A DNA stretch of 64,000 nt, from the NCBI GenBank assembly GCA_963737625.1, contig CAVTTK010000006.1, positions 1 through 64,000 on the forward strand, in the 5' to 3' direction. This DNA is from Bog-756 sp963737625 (lineage in GTDB: Bacteria > Actinomycetota > Acidimicrobiia > Acidimicrobiales > RAAP-2). Positions 18,277 to 26,817 of the stretch are shown here, piece after piece (the stretch's first letter is position 1; each line of letters begins with the position of its first letter). Under the pieces are notes generated by a model. The model saw only the letters and a program-made list of their open reading frames with translations, ran no database searches and was not told the origin of the DNA. A program made the translations under genes and the position numbers.

Positions 18277-19520
18277 CCGGAGTGGATCCGGCCTCCTACC
18301 GACTCGAGGTGGCCGGCCTGGCTCCGCTGGTCGCCGAACTGGCCCGCCGCTTCGCCGACGGTGCCGCGATGTCCGCTGTCACCGTCCGTGATCTGGATGA
18401 AGAGCAGCAAGGGGCCATCGCCGATCTCCTCGGCCAGGATCGACTACCGGGACGACGAGCGGTGGTGCGGGTGGCCACGCTGCTGGCCGTCCTCGGATTG
18501 GGTGACGACGACGAGCTGCGCGGTCTGGTCGAGGGGATCGTCGGTCCCCTCGGCAACCGAAGAGCCGACCGGGAGGAGCAACGACGTCAGCGGGCCCAGC
18601 TGTGGTCGTGGTGTACGGAACAGATCGAAGGGGTTCCCCTACTGATCCCTGGCCAAGGCGCCTTGGTGTGGGCGGACCAGCTCCGCCGAGCCGGGGTTCG
18701 GGGCGGGGAGACCGGCGAGCGGGCCTTCCGTCAACGCCTGGAGCAGGCGGTGACGGTATTGCGGGCCCTACCGGTGAGTGGGACGGTTTCCCTGGCATCG
18801 TTCGCCGACGACCAGCTCTCCGATCCCCACGCTCTCGATCGGGGTGGGACGCTGGAGGGGCTGGTCCTCGACGGGCTCGCGCTCGGCGTCGGGGTCGAGC
18901 GTCCGCGAGACGCCGAAGCGGTGCGGCAGCTGTGGGAGCAGGTGGGGGTGGTGCCCGATCCCTCTTCGTCCACAGTGACGGTGTTGGGCCTTCGTCCCAG
19001 CGGCGCTGGGGAACTGGCCCGCTGGCTGCGCCACTGTGCTGATGCGAGCGAGCCAGTCGTGGTGACCCTGGCCCAGCTCCGGAGGTGGCCGATGGACGCT
19101 CTGGACCGATCGGTTCACCTCTACGTGGTGGAGAACCCCTCGGTCATCAGTGACGCCGCCTTGGGAGGATGGACCGGGCCGCCGATCATCTGCAGTTCGG
19201 GACGCCCGAGTGTCGCCGTGGTTACCCTGATCCGACGACTTGGAGCCGATGGGGCGTCCTGTCGGCAGCACGCCGACTTCGACGGAGCCGGACTGGCGAT
19301 CACTGCCTGGCTGGCTGACCGAGCTGGCACTACCCCCTGGCTGATGACGGCCGATGCCTACCGGGCCGCAGCGGCGATACGGCGCGGGCGGGTGCCCTTG
19401 CAGGGGGACCTACCCGACACGCCGTGGGATCCGCCGCTGGCACCGGCAATGCGGGAAGGAGGGGTGGCCGTCTACGAAGAGGAGCTCCGGTTCTCACTCC
19501 TCAGCGCCATGGAGTCCTGA
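18273..19520 (+). CDS. jetD: Wadjet nuclease JetD (TIGR02679-type, Toprim)
   Basis: 415 residues from GTG 18273, which overlaps the jetC stop by four bases (GTGA). A longer upstream frame is only the antiphase of jetC. The C-terminal half is a Toprim nuclease domain. The conserved acid appears in HLYVVENPSVIS, and the DxD motif in HADFDGAGLAITAW (about residues 332-345). JetD is the endonuclease that cleaves plasmid DNA trapped by the JetABC motor. It completes the system. The next gene starts 140 bases on behind its own promoter. Confidence 0.9.
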   Translation: MTGVDPASYRLEVAGLAPLVAELARRFADGAAMSAVTVRDLDEEQQGAIADLLGQDRLPGRRAVVRVATLLAVLGLGDDDELRGLVEGIVGPLGNRRADREEQRRQRAQLWSWCTEQIEGVPLLIPGQGALVWADQLRRAGVRGGETGERAFRQRLEQAVTVLRALPVSGTVSLASFADDQLSDPHALDRGGTLEGLVLDGLALGVGVERPRDAEAVRQLWEQVGVVPDPSSSTVTVLGLRPSGAGELARWLRHCADASEPVVVTLAQLRRWPMDALDRSVHLYVVENPSVISDAALGGWTGPPIICSSGRPSVAVVTLIRRLGADGASCRQHADFDGAGLAITAWLADRAGTTPWLMTADAYRAAAAIRRGRVPLQGDLPDTPWDPPLAPAMREGGVAVYEEELRFSLLSAMES

Positions 19521-19612
19521 CTCCGGCAGCGGACCCAGCGAATCGGTGGTTGCAAGGCGGCCAGCCGAATCAGTCGATCCCTTTCTGTCCGCCGAGCCGA
19601 TCCACAGCTAGT

Positions 19613-19650
19613 ATTATAGTACGTTTTATCCACACTAAACGTACTATAAT
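19613..19650. promoter_or_regulatory. 14-bp palindrome at the hipBA promoter
   Basis: ATTATAGTACGTTT (19613-19626) and its exact complement AAACGTACTATAAT (19637-19650) flank a 10-base spacer. The last six bases of the right arm are a consensus TATAAT -10, ten bases before the GTG at 19661. The AT-rich arms contrast with the GC-rich surroundings. HipB-type antitoxins bind palindromes at their own promoter, so this is the likely HipB operator. It could also act as a hairpin downstream of jetD. Confidence 0.65.
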
Positions 19651-19660
19651 GTGATCTGAG

Positions 19661-20002
19661 GTGATCCGAGTGAAGCGTACCCATGCCTATCTACCCCAGA
19701 CACTCGACGCTGTCCGGGTACTGGGTCTGCAGGTTGCGGCGGCACGCCGGAGCCGTCGCATGACAGCCCGGGATCTCGCCGACCGGGCCCATATCACTGA
19801 GAAGACCCTCAGCAAGGTGGAGCACGGGGACCCGACCGTCGCCATCGGCACCGCCTTCGAGGTGGCCAGCCTCGTCGGAGTCAGCCTGTTCGCTCCTGAT
19901 CCGGCCGAACTACCGGCCATCCTCCACCGCCAGGAGGACCGGCTGGCGCTGCTGCCCGGCAGGATCGTCGACCGTCGCGACCCACCGTCGAATGAGTTCT
20001 GA
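19661..20002 (+). CDS. HipB-like antitoxin (XRE-family DNA-binding)
   Basis: 113 residues from GTG 19661; the GTG at 19670, with a GGTGA ribosome site, is an alternative. A helix-turn-helix of the XRE/Cro type spans about residues 24-80 (LGLQVAAARRSRRMTARDLA, then TEKTLSKVEHGDPTVAIGTA). It should bind the palindrome upstream and neutralise the HipA-like kinase encoded next. Its stop overlaps the hipA start by 11 bases. Confidence 0.8.
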   Translation: MIRVKRTHAYLPQTLDAVRVLGLQVAAARRSRRMTARDLADRAHITEKTLSKVEHGDPTVAIGTAFEVASLVGVSLFAPDPAELPAILHRQEDRLALLPGRIVDRRDPPSNEF

Positions 20003-21227
20003 ACACGACCGGGCATTCGTCTGGGTGTGGCTGCCCGGGGCGACCGAGCCGGTCGTGGCTGGGCGCCTGGATCTTGTCGGGGATGTGGTCACGTTCATCT
20101 ACGGCCGCAGCTACCTCGGGCGACCGGAGCGGGTGCCACTCTTCCTCCCCGAGCTTCCCCTCGGGGATGCGACCCTCTATCCACTGGACGGCCTGCGCGC
20201 TCCAGGGTGCATCGCCGATTCAGGTCCCGACAGCTGGGGGCAGCGGGTCATCCTCCGCCGTCTGGGGGCTGAGGCCGCAGAACAGGTAGGGCTTCTTACC
20301 TACCTCCTCGAGTCGGGCACCGACCGGTTCGGGGCGCTCGACTTCCAGGCCAGCCCCACGGAGTACCAGCCGCGCATCACCCACGCTCCTTTGGAGGAGC
20401 TGCTGACGGCCGCCGATCTGATGGAGGCCGGCCTACCCCTGAGCCCTGACCTCGAACTGGCGCTTCTCCACGGTTCGTCACTGGGTGGGGCACGCCCGAA
20501 AGCCCTCCTCACCGGCCCGGACGGCCGGAAGCTGATCGCCAAGTTCGCTCAACGCTCGGACGCCTACCCGGTCGTCAACGCCGAGGGGGCGGCCATGGAC
20601 CTCGCCCGTCGCGCCGGGTTACGCGTCGCACCCGCCGAAGTCGTCCGCTGCCTGCATTCCGACGTTCTCCTCATCGACCGATTCGATCGAACCACGAGAG
20701 AGGGTGAACGCAGGCTGACCGTGAGCGCACTGACCATCCTGCAACTCGACGAACGTTGGGCCAGGTATGCGACGTACACAGGGCTGAGTGAGGCGATCCG
20801 TCTGCGGTTCACTGATGCGGCGTCCACGCTGCGGGAACTCTTCTCCCGGATCGCCTTCAATATCTGCGTCGGCAACACTGATGACCACGCCCGCAACCAC
20901 GCTGCCTTCTGGGATGGTCGAGCGGAGCGGTTGACGCTGACCCCCGCCTACGATCTGTGCCCCCAACTGCGTTCAACGGGTGAGGCGAGCCAGGCCATGG
21001 CCTACGGTCCCGACGGCGGGCGGCGGTCCCGGCTGGCACTACTTGTCGACGCCGCTCACCTCTATCTCCTTGACCGGGTCGAGGCCCAGGAGATCGTCGA
21101 TCGGGTCGTGGCGGTGATCCGGGCCGAGTGGAGTGACGCTGCTGACCAGGCCCGCCTCAGGCAAGCTGACCGGGATCTGCTGTGGGGGAGCCAGATTCTC
21201 AACCCGTCGATCTTCTACGAAGGGTGA
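19992..21227 (+). CDS. HipA-family serine/threonine kinase toxin
   Basis: 411 residues, ATG inside the end of the hipB-like gene. The N-terminal couple_hipA-type lobe contains YGRSYLGRPERVPLFLPELP and PDSWGQRV. The ATP-binding lobe has GSSLGGARPKALL and KLIAKFAQRSD, followed by the LLIDRFDR segment. The catalytic loop is NICVGNTDDHARNHAAFW (about residue 290-307) and the metal-binding loop is LTPAYDLCPQ. HipA kinases phosphorylate tRNA synthetases or related targets and induce dormancy. All core residues are present. It sits between Wadjet and the HNH nucleases. Confidence 0.88.
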   Translation: MSSEHDRAFVWVWLPGATEPVVAGRLDLVGDVVTFIYGRSYLGRPERVPLFLPELPLGDATLYPLDGLRAPGCIADSGPDSWGQRVILRRLGAEAAEQVGLLTYLLESGTDRFGALDFQASPTEYQPRITHAPLEELLTAADLMEAGLPLSPDLELALLHGSSLGGARPKALLTGPDGRKLIAKFAQRSDAYPVVNAEGAAMDLARRAGLRVAPAEVVRCLHSDVLLIDRFDRTTREGERRLTVSALTILQLDERWARYATYTGLSEAIRLRFTDAASTLRELFSRIAFNICVGNTDDHARNHAAFWDGRAERLTLTPAYDLCPQLRSTGEASQAMAYGPDGGRRSRLALLVDAAHLYLLDRVEAQEIVDRVVAVIRAEWSDAADQARLRQADRDLLWGSQILNPSIFYEG

Positions 21228-21244
21228 CTCCCACCAAGGCCCCG

Positions 21245-21892
21245 CTATCCGAGCCACCAGGTGTCGGGGCGTAGTGCTGCCCACTCAGACCACTCGATCC
21301 GCGGAAGGTCCTTCGGTCCGGCCTCGATCAACGCCACAACTTCGTCGGCGTTGGCGACACGCCCGCCCCAGGCATCGATGCCGACGTTGATCTGCCTGCC
21401 GGACTGCAGCCAACTCTCGTGGACGTGCCCGTGAACCAACCATTCACCGGTGTCTACTGGTCGCTCCGCCGCGTACCGCAGGACGTCGGTTGAGTCCCCC
21501 CTGTACGGGAAGTGGCAGGCCAGAACCTTTCGGTGACGGGCGTGAAGATCGATGCGCATCGCTCCCTGGTGGATCTCGGCGAAGCCACCTTCTCGGCGGT
21601 AGCGCTCGTCCCATCCGACTGCCTTTCGACCGTGGAGCGCTGCGCACCGGTCGTGGTTCCCGGCTAGCAGAACCTTGTAACCGTGTAGCCGCGCTGACAC
21701 GCCCAAGGTACGGTCGATCTTTCCCATGGCCACGTCACCGAGCACGAGCACACGGTCGGTAGGCGCAACGACCTCGTTCCAACGCTCCACGATGGATTCG
21801 TCCATCTCGTCTGCGTCGCGGAAGGGCCGACCCGAGTAGATGATGATGTTGGCGTGGCCGAGGTGGAGATCGGCGGTGATCCAGCGTTCCAT
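21245..21892 (-). CDS. Calcineurin-like metallophosphoesterase
   Basis: 215 residues with a perfect AAGGAGGT ribosome site about ten bases before the ATG at 21892. All family motifs are visible: ADLHLGHANI (D-x-H), VLVLGDVAMG (GD), LLAGNHDR (GNHD), CHFPY and HGHVHESW (GHxH). The enzyme should hydrolyse phosphodiesters or phosphomonoesters at a two-metal centre; the substrate is unknown. It converges with hipA (17 bases between stops). Its presence in a defence island might be incidental, but phosphoesterases do occur as stand-alone antiphage factors. Confidence 0.85.
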   Translation of the reverse strand: MERWITADLHLGHANIIIYSGRPFRDADEMDESIVERWNEVVAPTDRVLVLGDVAMGKIDRTLGVSARLHGYKVLLAGNHDRCAALHGRKAVGWDERYRREGGFAEIHQGAMRIDLHARHRKVLACHFPYRGDSTDVLRYAAERPVDTGEWLVHGHVHESWLQSGRQINVGIDAWGGRVANADEVVALIEAGPKDLPRIEWSEWAALRPDTWWLG

Positions 21893-22166
21893 TGGGATGG
21901 ACCTCCTTTCATGTGATCCGCGAAACGCTTATCGATGTGGGCGGTCGGACGGCCAACTCCTCCGAGTACGCCGAGGTGGTCCAATAGCTCGGTATGGCGA
22001 CCTCCACGGCTAGTGAAAGTTTCCGGCCAAAACTTTACTTAGCTGAACTGGAAGGCAAGCTGGCCTTACTAACGGGCGCCGGTCGATCCCAGTATTCGCT
22101 GTTCGTGGCACCACGAATAGCGAATACCCATCTGGTTGGGCAAATGCGCCCAAAGGCCGATTCGGC
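21893..22166. other. Intergenic with an orphan abiE start
   Basis: No complete gene. At 22102-22117 TTCGTGGCACCACGAA reproduces the palindrome at the abiEi A start. On the plus strand it reads GTG GCA CCA CGA ATA GCG AAT ACC, the same first eight residues (VAPRIANT) as the AbiEi-like protein of element A, after which similarity stops. It is annotated as a truncated abiE remnant. Confidence 0.55.
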
Positions 22167-23081
22167 TCACGAGATTGCAGCGGTCCGCTCCGGTGAGCGG
22201 AAGACCTCCTTGGTGTGCCATAAGACGTGACTCGGGTCGGGCTGAGGCTGGCCAGACTGCGGTACGACGAGCGGTCTGCCTACATGGGCGAGAACGAGGG
22301 TGTCCGCGGCGGGGCTGCGGCCGATGAAGTGCTGCGAGACGTTGACGGTGTAGTCAGCCTTGATCCCGATGACACCCCGATCCAGCAGCTTGTGGTGGAG
22401 CGAGCAGAGGGCGAGCGCGTTGGACACCTCATCCGGGCCTTCGGCCGCCCACCAACGAATGTGGGCAGCTTCGATGCCAACCGTCTCCCGCATGAGCTGA
22501 CCGTCGTACCCGCAGACCGCACACCGATATTCGTAGGCGAGCAGGACCTCCTTTCGAAATGCCGGGTCTCGCCTCCTCTCCGTTGACCCTGCATCCCCGG
22601 CTCCACCGAGCGCCGCTCCGTCGAGGTCGATTCCGACCGCATCCAAGATGTCCTGCTGAATGGTCTCGGGGAAGTTGGCGTCGAGCAGGGCCCGAACGAC
22701 CATCCCGAGGGTCTGCGTATCTGAGAGGGCCTCAATGAACGCGGGGGGCAGCGAGCCGACTGCACCCGACTTCACGAGCTGTCCGATACCGGATCCCGGA
22801 CTTCCGATGCCGTCGTCGGTGCGCACCGACCACAAGCCCTCGTCGTTCTCCAAATGGTGGAACGGATAGCTCGGCTTTGGTGGACGGGGAGGACCGAACT
22901 CCACCAGCAATCGAGTCAGATCCGACTTGGCATCGACGAAGGGTACCGCTGATGAGCCGGTCCGCTGCCACCGGCCGATGGCATAGAGCAGCAGGAGCGG
23001 CTTGTGGGGTGCCCGTTCACCAGCCTGTTGCCACTGGCGGAGCGCGGTCACCCGTCGAGCCCACTCGTTTCCGTCAGGCAC
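22167..23081 (-). CDS. HNH endonuclease with sulfur-binding-like N-terminus (putative phosphorothioate-dependent restriction enzyme)
   Basis: 304 residues. The N-terminal domain has ERAPHKPLLLLYAIGRWQRT and later PSYPFHHLENDEGLWSVR, the APHKPLLLL...PF..L..D..LW pattern of the sulfur-binding domain of ScoMcrA-type enzymes, which recognise phosphorothioate-modified DNA. The C-terminal HNH domain (about 180-245) has YRCAVCGYDGQL, GIEAAHIRWWAAEGPDEVSN and ALCSLHHKLLDRGVIGI. It would cut incoming modified DNA (type IV restriction). No dnd genes are in the window, as expected for a host that must lack the mark. A second HNH nuclease gene ends five bases upstream, so the two are likely co-transcribed. 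Confidence 0.75.
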   Translation of the reverse strand: MPDGNEWARRVTALRQWQQAGERAPHKPLLLLYAIGRWQRTGSSAVPFVDAKSDLTRLLVEFGPPRPPKPSYPFHHLENDEGLWSVRTDDGIGSPGSGIGQLVKSGAVGSLPPAFIEALSDTQTLGMVVRALLDANFPETIQQDILDAVGIDLDGAALGGAGDAGSTERRRDPAFRKEVLLAYEYRCAVCGYDGQLMRETVGIEAAHIRWWAAEGPDEVSNALALCSLHHKLLDRGVIGIKADYTVNVSQHFIGRSPAADTLVLAHVGRPLVVPQSGQPQPDPSHVLWHTKEVFRSPERTAAIS

Positions 23082-23086
23082 CGGAA

Positions 23087-23995
23087 TCAGCTCGCTGCTT
23101 TGAACTGCTCGTACCGGATCTCGAGGCGCTCGGGATCGGGGTGCGCTGCTGAGCTCCGAGGGACCCCGATTGTTGAGCCGTGCATCTCCTGCAAGCCGTG
23201 CTTGAGCATCGGGCCATCGACCTCATCCAACAGTTTGCTGTTGATCCGGACCTCAAGCCCGGGCGTGATGCCGAGAAAGCTCCGGTCGAAAGCCGCGTGG
23301 TGAATCTTGCACAGGGCCAATCCATTGGGAACGACCGGATCACCACCCTGCTCCGCATCGCCGATGATGTGGGCGGCATCGAGCAGCTCGGGATGTCGCA
23401 GTCGGCACACCGCGCACTGACAGCGGTAGGCATTGAGCACCTGCTCCCGAAAGACCGGCTGGTGGAGGCGCTGTCGAGTCATCCGGGCGGCGTAGACCTT
23501 CTCCGGTGCAGTCAGAGCGCCCAGATCGATCCCGACATCGTGACGGGCGAACGAGAGGGCGAACTCGAGATTGCTCGGATCTTCACCGATGACATACACC
23601 GGATAGACGGGCCGATAGACGGCCGTGCGGACGCCCAGGAAGTAGGCCAAGGGCAATCCGGCATGCATCGCCGCCCTCATGGCGCGGTTGGTCGAGAGGT
23701 TGGGGTCGGTGCTCTCGTACTTGTATCGGGGGTAGCCGTCCTCCCCGATCGAGTCCTCGTAGGGACGCTGGCTCTTGGGACCTCGGTAGGCGGTGGTGAT
23801 GGACAGTGCTGCGTCGAGCTGTCTCGGCTTGTTGATTCCCTTTCCCCGGGCTTGCCGCATGGCAATTGCCTCACCGAAGAAGGTAAAGCGCTCGGTGAGC
23901 TCCCACGACAGGTTGCCGTCGCCGGAAGCAGCGACCCGACGGTCCAGCTCGTCGAACATGGCCTCCCGGATCACCAGTTCCCTTGTGATGTCCAT
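23087..23995 (-). CDS. HNH endonuclease (second of a pair)
   Basis: 302 residues, ATG at 23995. The C-terminal third is an HNH domain: AYRCQCAVCRLRHPELLDAA, then HIIGDAEQGGDPVVPNGLAL, then CKIHHAAFDRSFLGI (about 190-245). The N-terminal 150 residues (LSWELTERFTFFGEAIAMRQ, KPRQLDAALSITTAYRG, YESTDPNLSTNRAMRAAM) form a conserved specificity-like domain I cannot name. The overall shape is that of a type IV restriction-like nuclease. The gene lies directly upstream of the sulfur-binding HNH gene with five bases between, so they probably act in parallel against modified DNA. Confidence 0.75.
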   Translation of the reverse strand: MDITRELVIREAMFDELDRRVAASGDGNLSWELTERFTFFGEAIAMRQARGKGINKPRQLDAALSITTAYRGPKSQRPYEDSIGEDGYPRYKYESTDPNLSTNRAMRAAMHAGLPLAYFLGVRTAVYRPVYPVYVIGEDPSNLEFALSFARHDVGIDLGALTAPEKVYAARMTRQRLHQPVFREQVLNAYRCQCAVCRLRHPELLDAAHIIGDAEQGGDPVVPNGLALCKIHHAAFDRSFLGITPGLEVRINSKLLDEVDGPMLKHGLQEMHGSTIGVPRSSAAHPDPERLEIRYEQFKAAS

Positions 23996-24398
23996 TGTCT
24001 CAGCCTGCCACTGGGGAAGGGTCTTCGTGAGGAGAAGATGCGGTGCCTTAGGAATGGGGCACTCCGCCGCCGTCAGAGATCACGGACGGAGCGGATCTGC
24101 CATGCGTCCTCGTGCTCGGACATGCACGAGTCATCCAGCAGTGATGATGTCTTCGTCGGCCACTGCGGTTGCGAGTAGAACCAAACAAAGCAGAGCAGCG
24201 AGGCCATAGGCGCCGGCGGCGATCGGCGCTGTCACGGCGAAGGCACCGTTGAGGTGGGCACGGAGGCTCCCAAGAATAATACGGTTCAAAGCCAGCGGGA
24301 ATGCCGTGATGACTCAATCGTCGGCCACGCCTGACTTCCGGACAGTTACGTAGACCGGAGATGTGGCACAGTACGGCCACTCGTGGCATACTTTATTA
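23996..24398. other. Gap of 400 bases, at most one tiny membrane-protein frame
   Basis: On the minus strand about 24290-24137 a short frame encodes a hydrophobic segment (APIAAGAYGLAALLCLVLLA) that could be a small membrane protein from a TTG start, but there is no clear ribosome site. The last 40 bases hold the promoter of the VapBC-like pair: TACTTT about six bases before the ATG suggests a leaderless start. Confidence 0.3.
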
Positions 24399-24641
24399 AT
24401 GGATGCCACTTTGGTTCTTGGTCAGCAGGGGCGGGTCGTCATTCCGGCCGATGTCCGGAGTGCTCTCGGTCTCGCGCCAGGCGATCGGCTCCATCTCCAC
24501 GTCACCGGTCAGCGGCTCGTTCTCGAGCGTCAGCAGGACGCGGTGACCGAACTGCGGCGATTGGCGTCGGCAGTCCCCAAGGAGCGCTCGCTCGTCGATG
24601 AGCTGATTGCCGACCGTCGGCTGTCCGCTGCAGCTGAATGA
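24399..24641 (+). CDS. AbrB/VapB-type antitoxin
   Basis: 80 residues from ATG 24399. The N-terminal swapped-hairpin DNA-binding domain is clear: MDATLVLGQQGRVVIPADVR, then SALGLAPGDRLHLHV. The C-terminal tail (LVDELIADRRLSAAAE) would wrap the toxin. It should repress its own promoter and neutralise the PIN toxin whose ATG overlaps its stop by four bases (ATGA). Confidence 0.85.
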   Translation: MDATLVLGQQGRVVIPADVRSALGLAPGDRLHLHVTGQRLVLERQQDAVTELRRLASAVPKERSLVDELIADRRLSAAAE

Positions 24642-25018
24642 CGGTCTTGGACGCTTCGGCCGTGCTCGCACTCGTGCACGACGAGCCAGGCGCCGACGTC
24701 GTCGCCGCGGCGATCACCTCGGCCACCCTCGGAACCGCAAACCTGGCTGAGGTCATCGGGAAGCTGGTCGACGCCGACATCGACGTCAGGCGAGTCCGCG
24801 AGTTGCTCGCCGCCGCTGGGGTCACCATCGAACCGGTCTCCGAGACAGACGCTGAGCTGGCCGGGGCGCTGCGCTCCCTCACCGGTGGCCGCTCCTTGTC
24901 GCTCGGAGACCGCTGCTGCCTGGCGCTCGCGGTTCGCAGCTCACCTCCGGAGGTCCTCACTGCAGATCGGGCGTGGGCCAGCCTCGATCTGCCCGTCAAC
25001 GTGCGATTGATCCGGTAG
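24638..25018 (+). CDS. VapC-like PIN-domain ribonuclease toxin
   Basis: 126 residues. The PIN acidic residues are D5 (MTVLDASAVLAL), E38 (TANLAEVIGKL), D91 (SLGDRCCLALA) and D110 (VLTADRAWASL), all in place for Mg2+-dependent RNA cleavage. VapC toxins cut tRNA or rRNA. Coupled to the AbrB-type antitoxin by an ATGA overlap. Confidence 0.88.
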   Translation: MTVLDASAVLALVHDEPGADVVAAAITSATLGTANLAEVIGKLVDADIDVRRVRELLAAAGVTIEPVSETDAELAGALRSLTGGRSLSLGDRCCLALAVRSSPPEVLTADRAWASLDLPVNVRLIR

Positions 25019-25538
25019 ACGACATCGAGATCACTACGGGCAGAGACGTTCGACAACCTTGTCATGCCTCCAGCCGATTTGGGGCAGGTTGCAAGCCTCA
25101 TCAGGATGCTCCATCGAACGAGGTCGGCGACGTTGCGAGGAGCCGGTGGTCAAGAGAGGCTGACTTCCCCCTGAGGTCTACGAGGTACTCCTCAAGCTTG
25201 TAGCGCCAATGGGCGGGCCAGGCGATCTCGGTCGTCCGGAAGAGCCAGTAGCTCACGACCAGCGAGGCCACACACTCTCTCGGCATCAGTCGGCCGACAC
25301 TCGTGAAGCCTCTCGAAGGCGGTGAGATTCCCTTTGGGCAACCATCACATCATCGTCGGGTCCTTCTGAGCGATGTCGTCGCGTTGAATCAGTGGCGGCG
25401 GTATGCCCGCAGAGCAACACTTGCCGAAATGGCTCGCAGTGCAGCCGAACAGCCTGCACCGAACAAGTGCTGACGCAAGGAGCGGATATAGGAGCTTCAC
25501 CGTCAGCGATCACCGAAGGACCGGACAGCTTGGGGTGG
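25019..25538. other. Gap of 520 bases, nothing supported
   Basis: A 61-residue minus-strand frame from 25286 (containing SYWLFRTTEIAWPAHWRYKL) has coding-like composition but no recognised family or ribosome site. The rest shows nothing. Confidence 0.3.
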
Positions 25539-26720
25539 CTAGCGCTCATCTACAGCTGCGCCGAGCATCACGTCGATATCGTCTGCCACCTCACCGTCCT
25601 CCAACGGGAGGGCGTGGGCGTAGTTCCGCAGCGTCGTAGACGGATCGCGATGCCCGAGCCGGTGTTGGGCCCGGAGGAGCTCGCCCCGGCCCACCAGGAA
25701 GGTGGCCACAGAGTGGCGCAGGCGATGGAGGCTGACCCCGACCAGGCCGGCCTCCGCGCACAGCTCGGCGAACCAGTGGCCCAGGGCGCCGGCCGTGAGG
25801 CGCCGCTGATGGTCGCTGTCGGGCGAGAAGACCCATTCACCGAATGCGGTGTCCCCGACCCGCCGGCGCCAGGTCTGCTCGCTGGCCCGCCAGAGCTCAA
25901 CGGTTGTCCGACCGAGAGTGAGCCGACGGGTCCGCTTGGTCTTGGTGGGGCCGATCTCTTCACCGGAGACACCTCGCTCAATATGCAGAACTCTGCCGTC
26001 CAGGTCTCCGAATTTCAACGCTGCGAGTTCACCCCGGCGGGCACCGGAGTCGGCCGCCAGCCGCGTCAGGAGTCGGACCTGCTCGGCCTTGTGGAGCGAT
26101 TTCCGCGAACTCCACGTGCCGTCGAACGCTGCCTCGGCCTTCTCCACCAATACCTCGGACATTCGCAGCAGGGCCAGGACGTCCTGTTCGGGGACGTGCA
26201 TTCGGGTGCCGGGTCGCGGCGGGCCCCGCATGTCCCGAAGCGGGTTCCGGTCGATGATCGATTCGGAATGGGCCCAACCGACAGCGGAGCGCAGCACCCG
26301 GAAGCGGCCGGAGACCACCGACACCCCGGCGCCGGCCTCCCGCCATCGGGCCATGGTCACCCGCACGACCTCGGGGCGCAGGGTGGCCATCCGCCGTCCG
26401 GCGATGGGGTCGGCGCTGAGGGCCTTGACGTTCGACCGGACCCCGACCCAGGTGGACGGTCGCCAGTCGTGCTGGGCACACAGCCAACGCTCGAGCAGCT
26501 CCCCGACCGTCAGGAACGGTGCGGCCCGCCGGATGGACCGGTACTCGGCGAACTGGGCGGCCAACTCACGTCGGCGCTCCTCCGCGTCCTCCAATGCTCC
26601 GTGGAACCAGAAGGAGCGCTGGACGGTCCGGCCGGAGACCGGGTCCACACCCACGGCGACACGGATCTCGAACACCCCGGGGCGCTTCTCGCGCAGCGTT
26701 CCCTCGCCCCAGGCGCCCAT
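25539..26720 (-). CDS. Tyrosine recombinase/integrase of element A (intact)
   Basis: 393 residues. An N-terminal arm-binding region (REKRPGVFEIRVAVGVDPVS) and a SAM-like core-binding domain (FLTVGELLERWLCAQHDWRP) precede the catalytic domain. Its active-site residues are R229 (GARRGELAALKFGD), H332 and R335 (LHRLRHSVAT), H357 (RLGHRDPSTT) and Y367 (LRNYAHALP). It lies about 100 bases from the att core at 26818-26864, transcribed away from it, as expected for a tRNA-targeting integrase. It is nearly identical over most of its length to the broken integrase at 50356-51569. It could supply recombinase for both elements. Confidence 0.93.
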   Translation of the reverse strand: MGAWGEGTLREKRPGVFEIRVAVGVDPVSGRTVQRSFWFHGALEDAEERRRELAAQFAEYRSIRRAAPFLTVGELLERWLCAQHDWRPSTWVGVRSNVKALSADPIAGRRMATLRPEVVRVTMARWREAGAGVSVVSGRFRVLRSAVGWAHSESIIDRNPLRDMRGPPRPGTRMHVPEQDVLALLRMSEVLVEKAEAAFDGTWSSRKSLHKAEQVRLLTRLAADSGARRGELAALKFGDLDGRVLHIERGVSGEEIGPTKTKRTRRLTLGRTTVELWRASEQTWRRRVGDTAFGEWVFSPDSDHQRRLTAGALGHWFAELCAEAGLVGVSLHRLRHSVATFLVGRGELLRAQHRLGHRDPSTTLRNYAHALPLEDGEVADDIDVMLGAAVDER

Positions 26721-26722
26721 CG

Positions 26723-26771
26723 GGCCAAAAATAGGGTCATAAGTAGGGTTACCGGTGGATCCCTATTTTGG
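26723..26771. promoter_or_regulatory. Repeats upstream of the integrase (operator or arm sites)
   Basis: CCAAAAATAGGG (26725-26736) is followed by a direct echo GTAGGGTT and then the inverted CCCTATTTTGG (26761-26771). The same arrangement is found before the second integrase (about 51572-51620). The placement between the integrase start and the att core fits integrase arm-type sites, a recombination directionality factor site, or an autoregulatory operator. Confidence 0.45.
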
Positions 26772-26817
26772 TCGGCCGCCCGATTTAGGCCCCTGACCAG
26801 GAACGACACCGGGAAAT

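Noticed and set aside
24137..24290. Small hydrophobic minus-strand frame
   Set aside because: One plausible membrane helix but no good start codon or ribosome site; not enough for a gene call.
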